Shown here: piece by piece, positions 48,996 to 57,536 of the stretch | Numbering within the stretch: the stretch's first letter is position 1 | How the letters are laid out: the number at the start of each line of letters is the position of its first letter | Source of the DNA: CAIUKX01 sp964580965 | Lineage (GTDB): Bacteria; Bacteroidota; Bacteroidia; Flavobacteriales_D; Crocinitomicaceae | NCBI GenBank assembly: GCA_964580965.1 | Contig: CAZOLZ010000003.1 | Location: forward strand, 1 to 64,000 | Reading direction: 5' to 3' | Length of the DNA: 64,000 bases | Translations under genes and position numbers: made by a program | Notes under the pieces: model-generated | The model's database searches: none | What the model was told of the DNA's origin: nothing | Seen by the model: only the letters and a program-made list of their open reading frames with translations

Positions 48996-50249
48996 ATGGA
49001 CCCCGAGCTGATAATTATTTTTGTTACATTAGTCTTTTCCGCATTTTTTTCAGGTACTGAAACTGCGTTTATCTCTTCGAACCGTTTAAAAGTTGAGCTT
49101 GATAAATCTAAAGGAAATTTTATTGGTAAAATCTTAGGTAGGTTTTATAAAAATGAATCAAGATTTATTGCCATGTTATTGCTTGGAAACAATATTTCTC
49201 TTGTGATTTTTGGTATTTCTGCAGCGACTCTATTAAACCCTGTAATTGTTTCTTGGGGTGTAGAAAGTCCAATTACCATTTTATTGATTCAAACAATTTT
49301 ATCTACTTTACTGGTTTTAATAACTGCTGAGTTTCTACCTAAGGCTTTGGTACAAATTAATCCTAATTTTTTTTTAAAATACACCACAATTCCGGCCTTA
49401 GCGATTTATTGGATTCTATACATTCCAAATGAAATCATTCTATTTATAAGTAAGTTCTTTTTGAAGTTATTAAATGTAGATGAAGAAAATTCCGAAAAAG
49501 TATTTTCAAAAGTAGATTTAGAACATTACGTTCAAGACATCAATGAAAGAATAAAGGAAGAAGAAGATTTTGGAAACGAGATGCAAATTCTTCAAAATGC
49601 GTTAGACTTTTCAAACATCAAAGCAAGAGATTGTATGATTCCGAGAACGGAAATTATTGCAATTGATATTGATGATGAAATTCAAAAATTAAATGACTTA
49701 TTTATTGAAGAAAAACTTTCTAAGATACTAATTTACAGAGATTCTATTGATAACATTATTGGTTACGCGCACTCCTATGCAATGTTTAGTCAACCAGATT
49801 CAATCAAACAAATCTTGATGCCAATTGCATTTGTTCCCGAAGCGATTCCAGGTAAAGAATTATTGGAATTATTTGCAAAACAATCAGGAAATATTGCTGT
49901 TGTAGTTGACGAATATGGAGGTACTGCTGGACTAATCACAATTGAAGATGTTGTAGAAGAAATATTTGGAGAAATCAAAGACGAACATGATGATGAGGAT
50001 TTATTAGAAGAAAGCTTGTCTGAACATGAGTTTTTATTTTCAAGTCGATTAGATATTGATTATCTGAATGAAAAATATGATTTGGATCTCCCAGAATCAG
50101 ATGAATATGAAACACTTGGAGGGCTCATAATTTCAGAGCTTGAAACAATTCCTGATGCTGGCACAATTTTAGCACTGGATAAGTATGAAATCTTGATTGA
50201 ACAAGTGAGTGATAGAAAGATAGAAATAGTGAAACTTATTATAAAATAA
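48996..50249 (+). CDS. CNNM/CBS-domain membrane protein (hemolysin C/CorC family)
   Basis: 417 residues. The CNNM (DUF21) membrane domain with about four helices (1-180, FSAFFSGTETAFISSNRLKVE) is followed by a CBS pair (about 200-310, with DCMIPRTEIIAID and NIAVVVDEYGGTAGLITIEDVVEEIFGEI). A C-terminal transporter-associated CorC_HlyC domain (about 335-417) ends the protein. The family includes magnesium/cobalt efflux proteins, and in Bacteroidetes the related GldE; the N-terminus here lacks the extra region I associate with GldE. It begins 17 bases after purD. Confidence 0.85.
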   Translation: MDPELIIIFVTLVFSAFFSGTETAFISSNRLKVELDKSKGNFIGKILGRFYKNESRFIAMLLLGNNISLVIFGISAATLLNPVIVSWGVESPITILLIQTILSTLLVLITAEFLPKALVQINPNFFLKYTTIPALAIYWILYIPNEIILFISKFFLKLLNVDEENSEKVFSKVDLEHYVQDINERIKEEEDFGNEMQILQNALDFSNIKARDCMIPRTEIIAIDIDDEIQKLNDLFIEEKLSKILIYRDSIDNIIGYAHSYAMFSQPDSIKQILMPIAFVPEAIPGKELLELFAKQSGNIAVVVDEYGGTAGLITIEDVVEEIFGEIKDEHDDEDLLEESLSEHEFLFSSRLDIDYLNEKYDLDLPESDEYETLGGLIISELETIPDAGTILALDKYEILIEQVSDRKIEIVKLIIK

Positions 50250-50286
50250 TTCGTATATTATTTGAACATTTTAATCTCCATACGTT

Positions 50287-51147
50287 ATGAAAAATTTTAA
50301 ACTGCTTTTACTTACACTAACTTTATTTATTTCTTACAGTAAAGTTTATGGTCAAAAAACTAGAATTGGAACTTTGGATAAAAAGTTGAATGAAATTTCT
50401 GGTTTGACTTTTATTAACGACTCTATTATGGTAGGTCATAATGATAGTGGTGATGGATCAAAGCTATACTTTATGAACGTCAAAGGTGAATTAAAGCACG
50501 AGTGTTTGATTGGAAATGCTAAAAATATTGACTGGGAAGACATAACTTATGATGGGTCAAAATATTTATATATTGCTGACTTTGGAAATAACGATAACAA
50601 CAGAAAAGATTTAGTAATTTATAAAGTTGAAGCAGAAAAAGCATTAAATAATATTCAGGCAGATGCCAAAGAAATTAGATTTAATTATGAAGAACAAGTA
50701 TCATTCCCTCCTAAAGATGATTCTTTGTTTTATGATGCAGAAGGTCTAGCTTATTACAAAGGTGATTTATACATTTTTACTAAATGTCGAACAAAGCCAT
50801 ACACAGGAATTAGTTTATGTTATAAAGTACCTACTGAAGAAGGCAACTATAACTTAAAAAAATCTTATGAAATTACTTTAGGTAAAGATGGATGGTGGAA
50901 AGATTCTAACACTGCTTTAGAGGCTCACAACGGAGTCTTCTATGTTTTAACTTACAATAGGTTAATCACTATGCGTTTAACAGAACAAGGGTTTGAGCAA
51001 ATAAATGAATACTTGATGGAACCTATTTCTCAATTTGAAGCAGTTGCAATCAACTCTAATGGTGATATTTATCTAGCTGATGAAGAAAATACTTTGCTCG
51101 GTGGTGGAAATATTTATCAAGTAAAATTTTCTAAGAATCAAAAATAG
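50287..51147 (+). CDS. Exported beta-propeller protein
   Basis: 286 residues with a signal peptide (cleavage after about residue 22, VYGQ). Repeated strands with NEISGLTFINDSIMVGHNDSGDG, NIDWEDITYDGSKYLYIADFGNNDNNR and YDAEGLAYYKGDLYIFTK are the SMP-30/NHL-like propeller pattern common in Bacteroidetes exported proteins, with acidic residues that may bind a metal at the centre. No type IX sorting tail is present. Enzyme activity is not evident. It is followed after 1 base by the HAD phosphatase gene. Confidence 0.65.
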   Translation: MKNFKLLLLTLTLFISYSKVYGQKTRIGTLDKKLNEISGLTFINDSIMVGHNDSGDGSKLYFMNVKGELKHECLIGNAKNIDWEDITYDGSKYLYIADFGNNDNNRKDLVIYKVEAEKALNNIQADAKEIRFNYEEQVSFPPKDDSLFYDAEGLAYYKGDLYIFTKCRTKPYTGISLCYKVPTEEGNYNLKKSYEITLGKDGWWKDSNTALEAHNGVFYVLTYNRLITMRLTEQGFEQINEYLMEPISQFEAVAINSNGDIYLADEENTLLGGGNIYQVKFSKNQK

Positions 51148-51148
51148 A

Positions 51149-51805
51149 TTGGTACTTTCAGATTACAAAGCTGTTATATTTGACATGGATGGAGTCTTAA
51201 TAGACTCCGAACCTGTCTGGAAAATAGCTATGCAAGCAGTTTTTGATGAAGTTGGTTGTCCTTTAACAAAAAAAGATTTTCAAAAAACAGTTGGTTTACG
51301 ATTAGACGAAGTAATTGACTATTGGTTCCATCAAATAGGATGGAAAGATTGTCCTCCTTCACAAGTCGAATCTAAGATAGTTTTAAAAATGGTAGAACTA
51401 TTAACTGCGAGTGGTAAACCTTTACCAGGTGTTGTTGAAACGATTCACTACCTCAAAGCTAACAACTATAAAATTGGATTAGCTACATCTTCATACAGAG
51501 TATTAATTGATACGGTATTAAATGTTCTCGGATTAACTGAATATTTTGATTTTACTCATTCTGCAGAAGATGAACTATACGGTAAACCTCACCCTGCTGT
51601 ATACTTAACCGTTGCTGACCGTTTGGGATGTAAACCTTCAGAATGTTTAGTTATAGAAGATTCACTGAACGGTATTATTGCAGCAAAAGCTGCTAAAATG
51701 AAAGTTGTCTGTATACCTGAAAAAACACACCATCCAGAACCTAAATTAATCATCGCTGATTTTCAGTATGATACTATGCTAAACTTCTTAACTGATAACA
51801 GCTAG
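51149..51805 (+). CDS. HAD-family sugar phosphatase, beta-phosphoglucomutase-like
   Basis: 218 residues. HAD motif I is IFDMDGVLIDSEPVW with nucleophile Asp12 and acid Asp14. A helical cap of the C1 beta-phosphoglucomutase type comes next, then motif II LATSS (about 112-116), Lys in GKPHPAVY, and motif IV VIEDSLNGIIAAKAA (about 173-187). Relatives dephosphorylate hexitol or 2-deoxyhexose phosphates (HxpB type). The start codon is TTG, 1 base after the propeller gene stop, which implies coupled translation. Confidence 0.88.
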   Translation: MVLSDYKAVIFDMDGVLIDSEPVWKIAMQAVFDEVGCPLTKKDFQKTVGLRLDEVIDYWFHQIGWKDCPPSQVESKIVLKMVELLTASGKPLPGVVETIHYLKANNYKIGLATSSYRVLIDTVLNVLGLTEYFDFTHSAEDELYGKPHPAVYLTVADRLGCKPSECLVIEDSLNGIIAAKAAKMKVVCIPEKTHHPEPKLIIADFQYDTMLNFLTDNS

Positions 51806-51850
51806 AACATTTTTAGATCATAAAAATTTAACAAAAATTAAATTTTTACT

Positions 51851-51869
51851 TAAATACCCGGGTAAATAC
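51851..51869 (+). promoter_or_regulatory. Possible operator: direct repeats around an 8-bp palindrome before yceI
   Basis: TAAATAC occurs at 51851-51857 and again at 51863-51869. Between and overlapping them is the palindrome ACCCGGGT (51856-51863). It lies just upstream of the -7 box at 51876-51883, in the place of a -33 region. The GC-rich core is unusual here. A regulator is not known. Confidence 0.35.
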
Positions 51870-51875
51870 TTTTGC

Positions 51876-51883
51876 TATATTTG
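51876..51883 (+). promoter_or_regulatory. -7 box of the yceI gene
   Basis: TATATTTG, an exact TAnnTTTG match, 21 bases before the ATG at 51905. Confidence 0.55.
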
Positions 51884-51904
51884 TGTGAATTAAAATTATA
51901 AAAA

Positions 51905-52489
51905 ATGAGAATAGTTAGTTTTATAGTTGCAAGTGCTTTGTTAACTGGATTAGTATCTTTCAATAAGTCAAATGATGAGAAAGAAGAAAAGTATGTTTTA
52001 AATACTAAGAAATCATCATTGAAATGGAAGGGTGGAAAAAATGAAAATTATTTCCATATTGGAACTGTTGACTTTAAAGAAGGTCATATTGAAATGGAAA
52101 ATGGAAAGATTGATGAAGGTGAGTTTGAATTGGATTTAACTTCAATTAAAGTTGTTGATGAAGGTTTACCAAAACAAAAAAGAGAGAACTTAGCTGGTCA
52201 CTTGCAAACTGAAGATTTTTTTAACGTCGCAAAATATGCAACAGCTGAAGTAGAAATAAATGGGTATAAAGATGGAAAATTACACACCACTGTTACTGTT
52301 TTAGGTGTTCCTGTAACACAAGATGTACCTGTTACGCTAACTTCTTCAGATAATGGATTAACAATTGATGGAACATTTGATTTTGATTTTACGGCTGCAA
52401 ATATTCCAGGTACTCAATTACAAGAAGGTGAAACAGAAAGAATTTCTCCTGTCTTTCACTTTGATTTACACCTAGAATTAACGAAATAA
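51905..52489 (+). CDS. YceI family lipid-binding protein, exported
   Basis: 194 residues. A weak signal sequence (residues 1-20) is followed by the YceI beta-barrel: SSLKWKGGKNENYFHIGTVDFKEGHIEM (about 36-63), HLQTEDFFNVAKYATAEVEI (about 99-118), and a C-terminal strand FHFDLHLEL. YceI proteins are periplasmic lipocalin-like barrels that bind isoprenoid lipids. Gene with its own promoter and terminator, so monocistronic. Confidence 0.9.
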   Translation: MRIVSFIVASALLTGLVSFNKSNDEKEEKYVLNTKKSSLKWKGGKNENYFHIGTVDFKEGHIEMENGKIDEGEFELDLTSIKVVDEGLPKQKRENLAGHLQTEDFFNVAKYATAEVEINGYKDGKLHTTVTVLGVPVTQDVPVTLTSSDNGLTIDGTFDFDFTAANIPGTQLQEGETERISPVFHFDLHLELTK

Positions 52490-52510
52490 GCTTTGGTATA
52501 AAAACTAAGG

Positions 52511-52537
52511 AAGGGTGGGGTAACTCACCCTTTTTTT
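52511..52537 (+). terminator. Terminator after yceI
   Basis: AAGGGTG (52511-52517) pairs with CACCCTT (52526-52532), followed by a T-run. It lies 22 bases after the yceI stop. Confidence 0.8.
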
Positions 52538-52562
52538 ATTTCTTTGTATAAAGGTTAAATAT

Positions 52563-53171
52563 ATGTATAGTAAGTTTGATGCGATTATTTTTGATTTAGG
52601 GGGTGTTGTTTTAAATTTAGACTACCAATTAACGATTGATGCATTCAAGAAATTAGGGTTGGAAGATTTTGAAGCCATGTACACCCAAGCAAAACAGTCT
52701 GATTTATTTGATCGTTTTGAAACAGGTCAAATTTCAAGTCAACATTTTATCAATAAATTATTGCCTTTTCTTCCTAATGACGTGACTCCAAATCAAGTGG
52801 TTCATGCATGGAATGCTATGATTTTAGACTTTCCAATTGAACGTTTAAAATTCATTGAAAACCTGAATGTTAACCAACCAATTTATCTGTTAAGCAACAC
52901 CAATGAAATTCATTTAGATGCTGTCAAAAGAGTTTTAGCAAAAGTTGTAGAAAAACCTTTATCAGACTATTTTACAAAAGTTTATTATTCACACGAAGTT
53001 CAACTAAGGAAACCTCATCACGAAATTTTTAAATTAGTTTGTGATGAAAATAAGCTTAACCCATCAAAAACATTATTTATAGACGACACATTAGGTCATA
53101 TTGAAGGAGCGAAATCTTATGGATTAAATACGTTTCATTTAACTAATGAATATGTAATTGAGGATTTATAA
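52563..53171 (+). CDS. HAD-family phosphatase, YihX-like
   Basis: 202 residues. Motif I IIFDLGGVVLNLDY (about residues 8-21) with GG after the aspartate is typical of the YihX / epoxide-hydrolase-N-like subgroup. A helical cap lies in the middle, YLLSNTNEIHLD forms motif II (about 109-120), and LRKPHHEIF and LFIDDTLGHIEGAKSYG form motifs III and IV. Probably acts on a sugar phosphate. It stands between the yceI terminator and a convergent minus-strand gene. Confidence 0.85.
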   Translation: MYSKFDAIIFDLGGVVLNLDYQLTIDAFKKLGLEDFEAMYTQAKQSDLFDRFETGQISSQHFINKLLPFLPNDVTPNQVVHAWNAMILDFPIERLKFIENLNVNQPIYLLSNTNEIHLDAVKRVLAKVVEKPLSDYFTKVYYSHEVQLRKPHHEIFKLVCDENKLNPSKTLFIDDTLGHIEGAKSYGLNTFHLTNEYVIEDL

Positions 53172-53199
53172 ACGTATCCAGAGATTAGTAAATAATAGT

Positions 53200-53739
53200 T
53201 TACATCCACTTTTTTTGAACACGTTTTCTTAACTTCTTTTTAAGTTGTTTTACAACGTCCTCTCTAGAATCGATATTCCCACATCTTATCATATCTGTAG
53301 CAACAAACTCACCATTTCGGTAAAAAGTAATTTCAAAACTGATGGACAGCATTTCTTCTTTATACAATGGAAATAAGTGACTTTCACGAATTGCGGTTTT
53401 AAAATTGGAATGACTTTCTGCAAATTTATACCTTTTATCATACCCTCGTACTGAAATAGTTAGATATGTATCAATTCCTTTAGCTTGAACAATATTGAGT
53501 ATAGAATCATTTTCAAGGTGATAAACATCCGCACCAACTTTTAGAATATTTAATGATGGAATTGCTTTAATATCATTTTCAGAAAGAATTTCAGTCAATG
53601 CAATTTCGACTGAATACCTGTCTTCAGAGCGGTCAAGTTGACCAATAATAAGACCGTTCTTAAGGTTTAAATCTTTTATCTGAGCACTAACATTAAAAGA
53701 TACTAAGATGGCTATTAATATGACGTTTAAGTTTTTCAT
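53200..53739 (-). CDS. Small exported protein of unknown function
   Basis: 179 residues with a signal peptide (cleavage after about residue 19, VSAQ). The rest is mixed alpha/beta with no motif I recognise and a strongly basic C-terminus (KQLKKKLRKRVQKKW). The start overlaps the metF stop by 1 base (TAATG), so translation is probably coupled, although no functional link to folate metabolism is evident. Confidence 0.55.
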   Translation of the reverse strand: MKNLNVILIAILVSFNVSAQIKDLNLKNGLIIGQLDRSEDRYSVEIALTEILSENDIKAIPSLNILKVGADVYHLENDSILNIVQAKGIDTYLTISVRGYDKRYKFAESHSNFKTAIRESHLFPLYKEEMLSISFEITFYRNGEFVATDMIRCGNIDSREDVVKQLKKKLRKRVQKKWM

Positions 53740-54689
53740 TAAAATATTTCTTTAGCGATATTATATACTGCGTTTGAGTTAGACATTGTATAATAATGGA
53801 TACCAGGCACACCTGCTTCTTTTAGCTCTTTTGATTGCGCGACACCCCATTCAATACCTACTTGTTCAACTTCAGCATTTGTTTTACATTTTAACAATTC
53901 ATTCGACAGTTCATCTGGATAATCGATGTGGAAGAATTTTGGCAAGAATGAAATATGATTTAATGAGCGTATTGGTTTAATTCCTGGAATGATTGGTACA
54001 TTTATACCGATATTTCTACATGCTTTTACAAAATCAAAATATTTTTGATTGTTAAAAAATAACTGTGTAACGATATATTCAGCACCAGCTTCAACTTTTT
54101 GTTTTAAATACTGTAAATCAGTAGTCAAATTCATTGCTTCGAAATGTTTTTCAGGATATCCTGCGACACCAATACAAAAATCAGTTGGTTCTAATTGAAC
54201 ATCATCCATGATGTAATTCCCTTCATTCATTCCTTTAATTTGGTTTACTAAGTCTAATGCAAAGGAGTGGCCATCTGGTTCAGGTCTAAAATTCGTTTCT
54301 GTTTTGATAGAATCTCCTCTTAAAGCAAGAACATTATCAACACCCAAAAACTGCAAATCAATCAATGCATTTTCTGTTTCTTCTTTACTAAATCCTCCAC
54401 AAATTAGATGAGGAACAGCATCCACCTGGTATTTATTCATAATAGCAGCACAAATACCTACAGTCCCTGGACGTTTACGAATAGCAATTTTTTCAAGAAG
54501 GCCTTTTTCTCTTTCTTTATAGATGTATTCTTCTCTATGATAAGTAACGTTAACAAAAGGTGGTTTGAACTCCATCAAAGGGTCAATTCCTTCATAAATT
54601 GATTGAATGCTTTTTCCTTTTAATGGAGGTAAAATCTCAAGTGAGAATAAGGTCTCTTTTGCTTGTTTAAGATGTTCTGTTACTTTCAT
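53739..54689 (-). CDS. metF: 5,10-methylenetetrahydrofolate reductase
   Basis: Reduces methylene-THF to 5-methyl-THF for methionine synthesis, with FAD. TIM-barrel features: FSLEILPPLKGKS (residues 16-28) with the catalytic Glu at the end of the first strand, VNVTYHREEY, HLICGGFSKEE, VLALRGDS, GVAGYPEKH and QLFFNNQKYFDFV. The length of 316 residues fits. A -7 box lies 19 bases upstream. Downstream is a small exported protein gene. Confidence 0.94.
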   Translation of the reverse strand: MKVTEHLKQAKETLFSLEILPPLKGKSIQSIYEGIDPLMEFKPPFVNVTYHREEYIYKEREKGLLEKIAIRKRPGTVGICAAIMNKYQVDAVPHLICGGFSKEETENALIDLQFLGVDNVLALRGDSIKTETNFRPEPDGHSFALDLVNQIKGMNEGNYIMDDVQLEPTDFCIGVAGYPEKHFEAMNLTTDLQYLKQKVEAGAEYIVTQLFFNNQKYFDFVKACRNIGINVPIIPGIKPIRSLNHISFLPKFFHIDYPDELSNELLKCKTNAEVEQVGIEWGVAQSKELKEAGVPGIHYYTMSNSNAVYNIAKEIF

Positions 54690-54708
54690 TTTAAATTAAA
54701 ATAGAATA

Positions 54709-54716
54709 CAAAGATA
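54709..54716 (-). promoter_or_regulatory. -7 box of metF
   Basis: Minus-strand TATCTTTG, an exact TAnnTTTG match, 19 bases before the metF ATG. Confidence 0.5.
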
Positions 54717-54741
54717 AATGAAATATTAAATTTAAATTACT

Positions 54742-55407
54742 CTACTTAATTAATAGATTAATAATTTTTAAATCCATTGGTGTTGTTACTTTTATATTTT
54801 CTTCATTACCCTCAACTAAGTATATTTGATGCCCGTTTTCTTCAACTAGCGATGCGTCATCTGTTATATTAGAATGATAAGGCTGGTCGTAAGCATTTTT
54901 GATGATCGTTTTTGTAAAAAATTGTGGTGTTTGAACACTAACAAAGTTTACTCTTGGAACTGCTTTAGAAACTTCTTGTTTTAATTCTCGAATAGATTCT
55001 TTAATAGTTAAAACAGGAATTACAGCTTTATACTCTGATAAGTTCATAAGACACCTTTCAATTGTATTATGGCTTACAAGAGGTCTAACGCCATCATGAA
55101 CACCAATAAAACTTTCTGTACAATGTGAAAGTGCGTTTTTAATTGAATCATAGCGCTCTATTCCACCATCAATTACTTGATGTTTGATATCAAATTTGTA
55201 TTGTTGAATTAATCCCTCCCAAAATGAAATCCAATCAGAAGGTAACGTAATAAGTATTTGACAATTTGGATTATAAGTATAAAACTGCTCAATAGTGTGC
55301 ATTAAAATAGGCTTTCCTTTTACTTCAATAAATTGTTTAGGAATATTACTTCCCATTCTTTTACCTATACCTCCAGCGGTTATAATGATTGAAAAATTAT
55401 GACTCAT
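54742..55407 (-). CDS. ispD: 2-C-methyl-D-erythritol 4-phosphate cytidylyltransferase
   Basis: Third step of the MEP pathway; joins CTP and MEP to CDP-ME. ITAGGIGKRMGSNIPKQF (residues 9-26) is the CTP-binding loop, with Lys16 and Lys24 in the expected places. VHDGVRPLVS (about 97-106) and TDDASLVE (late) are the other signature motifs. ATG 55407 is used; the TTG two codons earlier is not needed. 221 residues, normal. A terminator of the gene upstream lies directly before it. Confidence 0.94.
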   Translation of the reverse strand: MSHNFSIIITAGGIGKRMGSNIPKQFIEVKGKPILMHTIEQFYTYNPNCQILITLPSDWISFWEGLIQQYKFDIKHQVIDGGIERYDSIKNALSHCTESFIGVHDGVRPLVSHNTIERCLMNLSEYKAVIPVLTIKESIRELKQEVSKAVPRVNFVSVQTPQFFTKTIIKNAYDQPYHSNITDDASLVEENGHQIYLVEGNEENIKVTTPMDLKIINLLIK

Positions 55408-55410
55408 TTG

Positions 55411-55448
55411 CAAAAAAAAAAGGTTGCTTATCTGAGATAAACAACCTT
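55411..55448 (-). terminator. Terminator after the small membrane protein gene 55471-55662
   Basis: AAGGTTG (55420-55426) pairs with CAACCTT (55442-55448), and TTAT (55428-55431) with ATAA (55437-55440), one mismatch between. On the minus strand it runs into nine or more T. It abuts the ispD start. Confidence 0.82.
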
Positions 55449-55470
55449 AAAATTTATAATTTGTAATGTA

Positions 55471-55662
55471 TTATTTAATTTGATTTGGATTTTCATCTGC
55501 CTCTTTGTTAAATTTCTTTTGCCAATTTAACCAATAAAACAAACCAACAAATCCCATAACGATTAACGAGTAGTTGAAAATATTTCCAACATTATCATAA
55601 AATTCGAATGGTGCACCATACATGAAATCTCCAATTGAAATAAATACGTCTCTTGAACTCAT
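55471..55662 (-). CDS. Small membrane protein, DUF6341-like
   Basis: 63 residues. A polar N-terminus with FISIGDFMYGAPFEFYDNVGNIFNY precedes one membrane helix (about 30-45, SLIVMGFVGLFYWL). The tail NWQKKFNKEADENPNQIK is polar. This layout is well conserved among Flavobacteriales and fits the family I recall as DUF6341; the number is from memory. Function unknown. It has its own strong terminator. Confidence 0.65.
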   Translation of the reverse strand: MSSRDVFISIGDFMYGAPFEFYDNVGNIFNYSLIVMGFVGLFYWLNWQKKFNKEADENPNQIK

Positions 55663-55736
55663 ATTCTAAAATTTATAATACAAATTAAGTAAAAAAAAAT
55701 AACAATAGAATGAACTTTCTAAACAAATAACATTTT

Positions 55737-56525
55737 TTAATCCATTTTGTTGTGTTGCTCTAGTGCTAAAGTTAACTCTATAAAATCCTCTACACTTAGT
55801 TTTTCTGGCCGGTTTTGCAGAAAGGAATGTGTAAATTCTTCTTTTTTAACTAAGGATTTAATTGAGTTGCGAATTGTTTTTCTACGTTGGTTGAAAGTCG
55901 CTTTAACCACTTGAATAAACAATTGCTCATCACAGGGTAACTTTTCTCTACTATTTCTAGTACAACGTATCACTCCAGATTTAACTTTTGGGGGAGGATT
56001 AAACACATGTTCATCTACTGTAAAACAGTATTCAATGTCGTAAAATGCTTGTAATATAACACTGATTACACCATATTGTTTTGACCCTGGTTTTTCTGCT
56101 AATCTTAAAGCAACTTCTTTCTGAAACATTCCCGTAATTTCGGGAATTTGATTACGGTATTCTAAACATTTAAACATGATTTGCGAAGAAATGTTGTAAG
56201 GGAAATTACCAACAACAGCAAAGGGTTTGTCTCCAAAAATAGTTTCAAATTTTGTTTTTAGAAAATCATTCGGATGGATTTTACCATGTAAAAGAGGATA
56301 ATATTCATTTAAATAAGCAATTGATTCTGTATCAATTTCCATAACATGAACATCTAGCTCTTTTTGTTCTAGAAGAAAAGCAGTTAAAGCACCCATTCCT
56401 GGACCGATTTCTAGTACAGTTTTACATTCTTTATGACTGCTGAACTGATTAGCAATTTTATGACAGATGTTTTTATCTGTTAAGAAGTGTTGGCCAAGGT
56501 GCTTTTTCGCTTTTACTTTATCCAT
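55737..56525 (-). CDS. rsmA: 16S rRNA dimethyladenosine transferase (RsmA/KsgA)
   Basis: Dimethylates two adjacent adenosines near the 3' end of 16S rRNA. KAKKHLGQHFLTDKNI (5-20), motif I LEIGPGMGALT (38-48), the acidic MEIDTE loop and motif IV NFPYN (107-111) are intact. VFNPPPKVKSGVI (about 175-187) marks the C-terminal domain. 262 residues. It overlaps the DUF4286 gene by 1 base. Confidence 0.96.
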   Translation of the reverse strand: MDKVKAKKHLGQHFLTDKNICHKIANQFSSHKECKTVLEIGPGMGALTAFLLEQKELDVHVMEIDTESIAYLNEYYPLLHGKIHPNDFLKTKFETIFGDKPFAVVGNFPYNISSQIMFKCLEYRNQIPEITGMFQKEVALRLAEKPGSKQYGVISVILQAFYDIEYCFTVDEHVFNPPPKVKSGVIRCTRNSREKLPCDEQLFIQVVKATFNQRRKTIRNSIKSLVKKEEFTHSFLQNRPEKLSVEDFIELTLALEQHNKMD

Positions 56526-56839
56526 TACTTTTTAAATTCTTCAATTACAGATAACGTTGTTCTAAATGCTGCGAATCTTCCTTCGTATTTTTTAGTATGT
56601 TCTTCTTGTAATTCAGTAGCATGATCTTTCTCGTATGCTTTAAATGTAGCCTCATCAGGAGCCAAATAAGTTATAGCATAAGTTAATCCTCCTTGTTCTT
56701 CTCCATGAACTCTTGAAATTCTACTTTCTAAGAAACAACCTGTTTGCATAACATCTGGAATGTGGTTTTTACGCATCCATTCCAACCATTCTTGTTCTAT
56801 TTGTGGGTCTATACTAACCGTTACATTATATAATAACAT
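56525..56839 (-). CDS. DUF4286 family protein
   Basis: 104 residues of a ferredoxin-like, stress-responsive-barrel type fold: MLLYNVTVSIDPQIEQEWLEWM (1-22), HIPDVMQTGCFLESRISRV and YAITYLAPDEATFKAYEKDHA. DUF4286 proteins are common in Bacteroidetes near rsmA; no activity is known to me. It lies 1 base after scoB and overlaps rsmA by 1 base. Confidence 0.8.
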   Translation of the reverse strand: MLLYNVTVSIDPQIEQEWLEWMRKNHIPDVMQTGCFLESRISRVHGEEQGGLTYAITYLAPDEATFKAYEKDHATELQEEHTKKYEGRFAAFRTTLSVIEEFKK

Positions 56840-56840
56840 C

Positions 56841-57497
56841 TTATAATTTCATTTCTGGTACAATATCTGGAATAACTAAGTCCCCCTCAGTTTTTGATTG
56901 AATCTCTTCAATTGTTACACCAGGAGCTCTTTCAATTAAATGAAACTTTCCATTTTTAATTTCCATTACTGCTAATTCGGTAACTACTTTTTTTACACAC
57001 TTTACACCTGTTAATGGTAAAGTACATTCTTTTAAGATTTTAGAAACACCTGCTTTATTTGAATGCATCATAGCTACGATAATGTTTTCAGCAGAAGCAA
57101 CTAAATCCATAGCTCCACCCATTCCTTTAACCATTTTTCCTGGAATTTTCCAATTGGCAATATCTCCATTTTGAGAAACCTCCATTGCTCCTAATACTGT
57201 TAACTGTACATGTTGTCCACGTATCATTGAAAATGATGTCGCTGAATCAAAGAAAGATGCACCAGGAACAGTAGTAATCGTTTGTTTCCCTGCGTTAATT
57301 AAGTCTGCATCTTCTTCTCCTTCAAAAGGGAAAGGACCCATACCTAAAACTCCGTTTTCAGATTGAAACTCTACTTCAATTCCTTCAGGAATATAGTTTG
57401 CTACCAAGGTCGGTATACCTATCCCTAAATTTACATACCATCCGTCTCTTAACTCTTGAGCAATTCGTTTTGCAATTCCGTTTTTATCTAAAGCCAT
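56841..57497 (-). CDS. scoB: 3-oxoacid CoA-transferase, subunit B
   Basis: Beta subunit of succinyl-CoA:3-ketoacid CoA-transferase, which moves CoA between succinyl-CoA and acetoacetate. The active-site glutamate is Glu47 in FQSENGVLGMGP. NLGIGIPTLVANYIPEG precedes it, and GGAMDLVASAENIIVAMMHS follows at about 130-149. 218 residues. It is normally adjacent to scoA, but here a 400-bp element with an S23-family gene lies between them. Confidence 0.93.
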   Translation of the reverse strand: MALDKNGIAKRIAQELRDGWYVNLGIGIPTLVANYIPEGIEVEFQSENGVLGMGPFPFEGEEDADLINAGKQTITTVPGASFFDSATSFSMIRGQHVQLTVLGAMEVSQNGDIANWKIPGKMVKGMGGAMDLVASAENIIVAMMHSNKAGVSKILKECTLPLTGVKCVKKVVTELAVMEIKNGKFHLIERAPGVTIEEIQSKTEGDLVIPDIVPEMKL

Positions 57498-57504
57498 TTT
57501 ATTT

Positions 57505-57536
57505 AATTTGTTAATTTGAAAATTTGTTAATTTGAA
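57505..57536. repeat. Two tandem copies of a 16-bp unit
   Basis: AATTTGTTAATTTGAA at 57505-57520 is repeated exactly at 57521-57536. It lies between the scoB start and the four-helix-bundle gene and includes that gene's stop codon. Confidence 0.85.

Noticed and set aside
48996..50249. Naming the CNNM/CBS protein GldE
   Set aside because: Similarity is to the general CorC/HlyC group; no gliding genes are adjacent and the N-terminus does not look like GldE.
57505..57536. 16-bp tandem units as a CRISPR start
   Set aside because: Only two units, no spacers, no cas genes, and the sequence is of low complexity.
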